A stretch of DNA of 47,359 nucleotides from Paenibacillus kobensis NBRC 15729. Lineage in GTDB: Bacteria; Bacillota; Bacilli; Paenibacillales; Paenibacillaceae. The position numbers and the translations under genes were made by a program. Positions within the stretch are counted from its first letter, which is position 1, and the number at the start of each line of letters is the position of its first letter. The notes below the pieces were generated by a model, which was not told the origin of the DNA, did no database searches, and saw only the letters and a list, made by a program, of their open reading frames with translations. Where the stretch lies: positions 1 through 47,359 of the forward strand of contig NZ_BILZ01000050.1 in the NCBI RefSeq assembly GCF_004000825.1, in the 5' to 3' direction. Of the stretch, positions 45,320 to 47,359 are shown one piece after another.

Positions 45320-45675
45320 AGCATATTTTTTTGGACGACTATCGGAAATGTCCGTCCGGTTTCGTGCTTGCACGCGATGCCGAAGAATGCATAATGCTGC
45401 TGGCGAATATGCCGGTCGGCATTTTGTCGCTGGATTACGATCTTGGGTATGGGCAACCGACGGGGCTCGAAGTTGTCCGATATATAGTCGAACACGGGAT
45501 TTATCCGCAAGAGGTTTATTTGCACACGTCCAGCGAGGCGGGTCGGATGCAAATGTACCGCTTGCTCTCGCAGCATGCGCCGAAGGACATGGTCCTGCAT
45601 TATAGGGCAATGCCTGATGAAGTGCGGGAGAGAGCCGCGAGAGACGGATCAACGGGTGAGAGCTCGAAGCAATGA
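45301..45675 (+). CDS. Cyclic-phosphate processing receiver (cREC) domain protein
   Basis: The 124-residue protein fits the cREC family: 'HIFLDDYRKCPSGFVLARDA', 'VGILSLDYDLGYGQPTGLEV' and 'YLHTSSEAGRMQM'. It is a receiver-like fold with conserved aspartates (about residues 12-13, 45 and 47). The family is predicted, not shown, to act on cyclic phosphates in RNA repair or nucleotide contexts. The ATG lies within nfo, overlapping it by 19 bases, so translation is probably coupled. Here it follows two DNA repair enzymes, an unusual setting. Confidence 0.75.
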   Translation: MGDGTLKHIFLDDYRKCPSGFVLARDAEECIMLLANMPVGILSLDYDLGYGQPTGLEVVRYIVEHGIYPQEVYLHTSSEAGRMQMYRLLSQHAPKDMVLHYRAMPDEVRERAARDGSTGESSKQ

Positions 45676-45717
45676 TACGGATGGATTGGATATCCGATCG
45701 TGAAGGGGGAGTTAACT

Positions 45718-46506
45718 TTGATACATTTGCAGGACATAACGTTCAAGCGCGATGAGCGTACGATATTAAATGGCGTTAATCTTCATATCAGCAAAGGCCA
45801 GCAATGGGTTATTCTCGGACGGAATGGCTCCGGCAAAACGACACTGCTCGAGTTCATGACCGGCTATCAGTTTCCGACGAGCGGTACGGTCGACGTGCTT
45901 GGCAACCGGTTCGGCACGGTCGACGTGCGCGAAGTACGCAAGCAGATTGGTTATATATCGCAGTCGTTGATCGAGAAACTGACGCTGCGCGATCCGGTAT
46001 GGGAGGTCGTTGCGACGGGCGAGTACGCTTTCCTGCGGTTCTATCAAGAGATTCCGGAAGAGGTGCAGGCGAAAGCGAAGTCGCTGCTTGCTGAGGTCGG
46101 ATTGCTGCATACGGCGGACCAGCCGCTCGGAACGCTGTCGCAAGGTGAACGGAAGAAAGTGATGCTGGCGCGCGCCCTTATGCAGGAGCCGAAGCTGCTT
46201 ATTATGGACGAGCCTTGTGCGGGGCTTGATCTGTATGAACGCGAGAAGTTGCTGGCTGATCTGGAACTGCTGAAAAACCGTGATATCACGGTTATCTATG
46301 TTACGCATCATATTGAAGAAATCGTTCCGCTATTCACGCATGTTGCGCTCGTTCATGATGGGCGCATTGCGGCTGCAGGCACGAAGGAGCAGGTTCTGCA
46401 GCCGTCCGTGTTGTCTAGCGCATATGAGCTGCCGATTGAAGTGGATTGGCAGCACGGCAGACCTTGGATAAGAGTGCTGCCGCAACAGGAAGGAGCCGTC
46501 AAGTGA
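45718..46506 (+). CDS. ABC transporter ATP-binding protein (YlmA-like)
   Basis: The 262-residue ATPase has Walker A GRNGSGKTT (about residue 37), the ABC signature 'LSQGERKKVMLARAL', Walker B 'LLIMDEPCAGLD' and switch histidine 'VTHHIEE'. No membrane partner is encoded nearby, which matches YlmA-type orphan ATPases. The start is TTG at 45718, six bases after AAGGGGGAG; the in-frame GTG at 45700 would bury that site. It overlaps the following gene by four bases. Confidence 0.88.
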   Translation: MIHLQDITFKRDERTILNGVNLHISKGQQWVILGRNGSGKTTLLEFMTGYQFPTSGTVDVLGNRFGTVDVREVRKQIGYISQSLIEKLTLRDPVWEVVATGEYAFLRFYQEIPEEVQAKAKSLLAEVGLLHTADQPLGTLSQGERKKVMLARALMQEPKLLIMDEPCAGLDLYEREKLLADLELLKNRDITVIYVTHHIEEIVPLFTHVALVHDGRIAAAGTKEQVLQPSVLSSAYELPIEVDWQHGRPWIRVLPQQEGAVK

Positions 46507-47359
46507 GTATGGATATGCCATCGGTAACGGCATGGATCGGCACTTCGAATCAAGGCTACGCGCCGCTTGCCATGGAAGAGATTCGCCGCACGCTATCTGG
46601 AGCTTCCGTCCGGGTATTGGCGCCGGCAGAGACATTCATTATCGAGAGTCCTTTCGATCGGACGGAGACGCTGAGGGTGCTGAGCGAATACCCGTCCGTG
46701 TTTCTGCGCCATATTCAGCCGATTGACGGTATTCTCGTTCTGGACGGCGAACGCGATCCGCTGGAATGGCTGTCGGAACAGGTGCGTGTTGCGCAGGCCG
46801 TATTGACGGGCAAACATGCTGCTGTTCATATTCGGCGAGCGGAAGGGAGCGCGTTCGAACGTTCCGTGCTGGATACGAAGACATCGGTCGATGCCGCGCT
46901 GCGGGATATCGGAGCGGAGCCGGACCAGCGCAGTCCGGAGCAAATCGTGTCCGTGTATGCCGTGAAGGACCAGCTGATGTACGGTATCGGTACGCCGGAA
47001 GAACTGATGTCCGACTGGCCGGGCGGAGCGATCCGGTTCCACCGGGAGGACGGTCAAATCTCCCGTGCTAAGTTCAAGCTGATCGAAGCGGAACGCGCTT
47101 TCGGTCTTCAATACAGCCAGTACCGGGAGGCGCTCGACATCGGAGCAGCGCCGGGCGGTTGGACATCGCTTCTGTTGGAGCGCGGCGTGAAGGTGACGGC
47201 GGTTGATCCAGGCGACATGCACCCCTCGTTGAAGCGTCATCCGAACTTGAAGATTATGAAACGGAACGCATCCGATGTAAAGTTCAAGCCAGGCACATTC
47301 GATCTTCTCGTATGCGATATGAGCTGGAGCCCGATGCAAATGGTGAAGCTCGTGCTTGA
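46503..47359 (+). CDS. RlmM/FtsJ-like SAM-dependent methyltransferase (3' end outside window)
   Basis: The frame starts GTG at 46503, overlapping the ATPase stop, seven bases after GGAAGGAG, and stays open through 285 codons to the end of the window, so the gene is incomplete. The N-terminal part (about residues 1-190) has no obvious motif but resembles the THUMP-like region of RlmM. The FtsJ/RrmJ core follows: lysine in 'KFKLIEAERAFG', 'ALDIGAAPGGWTSLLLERG' (about 205) and the aspartate in 'LLVCDMSWSP' (about 268). It probably 2'-O-methylates a ribose in rRNA or tRNA. The remaining K and E of the K-D-K-E tetrad are beyond the edge. Confidence 0.85.
   Translation, partial: MSMDMPSVTAWIGTSNQGYAPLAMEEIRRTLSGASVRVLAPAETFIIESPFDRTETLRVLSEYPSVFLRHIQPIDGILVLDGERDPLEWLSEQVRVAQAVLTGKHAAVHIRRAEGSAFERSVLDTKTSVDAALRDIGAEPDQRSPEQIVSVYAVKDQLMYGIGTPEELMSDWPGGAIRFHREDGQISRAKFKLIEAERAFGLQYSQYREALDIGAAPGGWTSLLLERGVKVTAVDPGDMHPSLKRHPNLKIMKRNASDVKFKPGTFDLLVCDMSWSPMQMVKLVL

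Overview
The window reads as chromosomal DNA of a Paenibacillaceae-type, endospore-forming Firmicute. It carries spore genes (cotE, spoVK, tlp). Its gene blocks are shared with Bacillus subtilis: cotE..mutS-mutL..miaA-hfq, spoVK-hflX-ynbB-glnR-glnA, lexA/yneA..ynzC and mrfA-mrfB. Shine-Dalgarno sites are strong AGGAGG types, GTG and TTG starts are common, and coding DNA is moderately GC-rich. Nearly every gene is on the + strand; the exceptions are a nuclease-fold gene, lexA, mtnD, tlp and a small ORF before tlp. The first gene (aromatic acid exporter family) and the last (RlmM/FtsJ-like methyltransferase) run off the window.

Layout. 1-4.3 kb: exporter fragment, LacI-family regulator and two alpha/beta-hydrolase esterases behind a palindromic operator. 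4.5-8.2 kb: cotE, an amidoligase-domain protein, a reverse-strand nuclease-fold/winged-helix gene and a repeat-bearing intergenic region. 8.2-15.3 kb: mutS, mutL, an RsmJ-like methyltransferase, miaA and hfq, mostly overlapping. 15.4-20.3 kb: class A PBP, lipoprotein peptidyl-prolyl isomerase, DUF402 protein and YdcF/SanA-like protein. 20.5-26 kb: spoVK, hflX, ynbB, glnR and glnA. 26.3-28.3 kb: lexA divergent from yneA across four SOS boxes, then ynzC. 28.4-31.4 kb: aldo/keto reductase, membrane protein, HAD hydrolase and mtnD. 31.6-36.4 kb: metH, rnz and tlp. 36.6-41.5 kb: YdjM-like membrane protein and mrfA-mrfB. 41.7-47.4 kb: oxidoreductase and HAD pair, then Fpg/Nei glycosylase, endonuclease IV, a cREC receiver protein, an ABC ATPase and a methyltransferase, closely packed.

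Themes. DNA repair is strongly represented: mismatch repair (MutS/MutL), the SOS switch (LexA/YneA), mitomycin-type repair (MrfA/MrfB) and base excision (Fpg/Nei plus Nfo). Sporulation (CotE, SpoVK, Tlp), nitrogen control (GlnR/GlnA) and methionine metabolism (MetH, MtnD) are also present. Most of the window is conserved core genome. The most unusual parts are the cotE-amidoligase neighbourhood, the repeat cluster upstream of mutS, a terminator-like leader in front of the nuclease-fold gene, an SOS-like box inside the mrfAB promoter, and a cREC protein overlapping nfo. All assignments come from reading the sequence; no database search was run.
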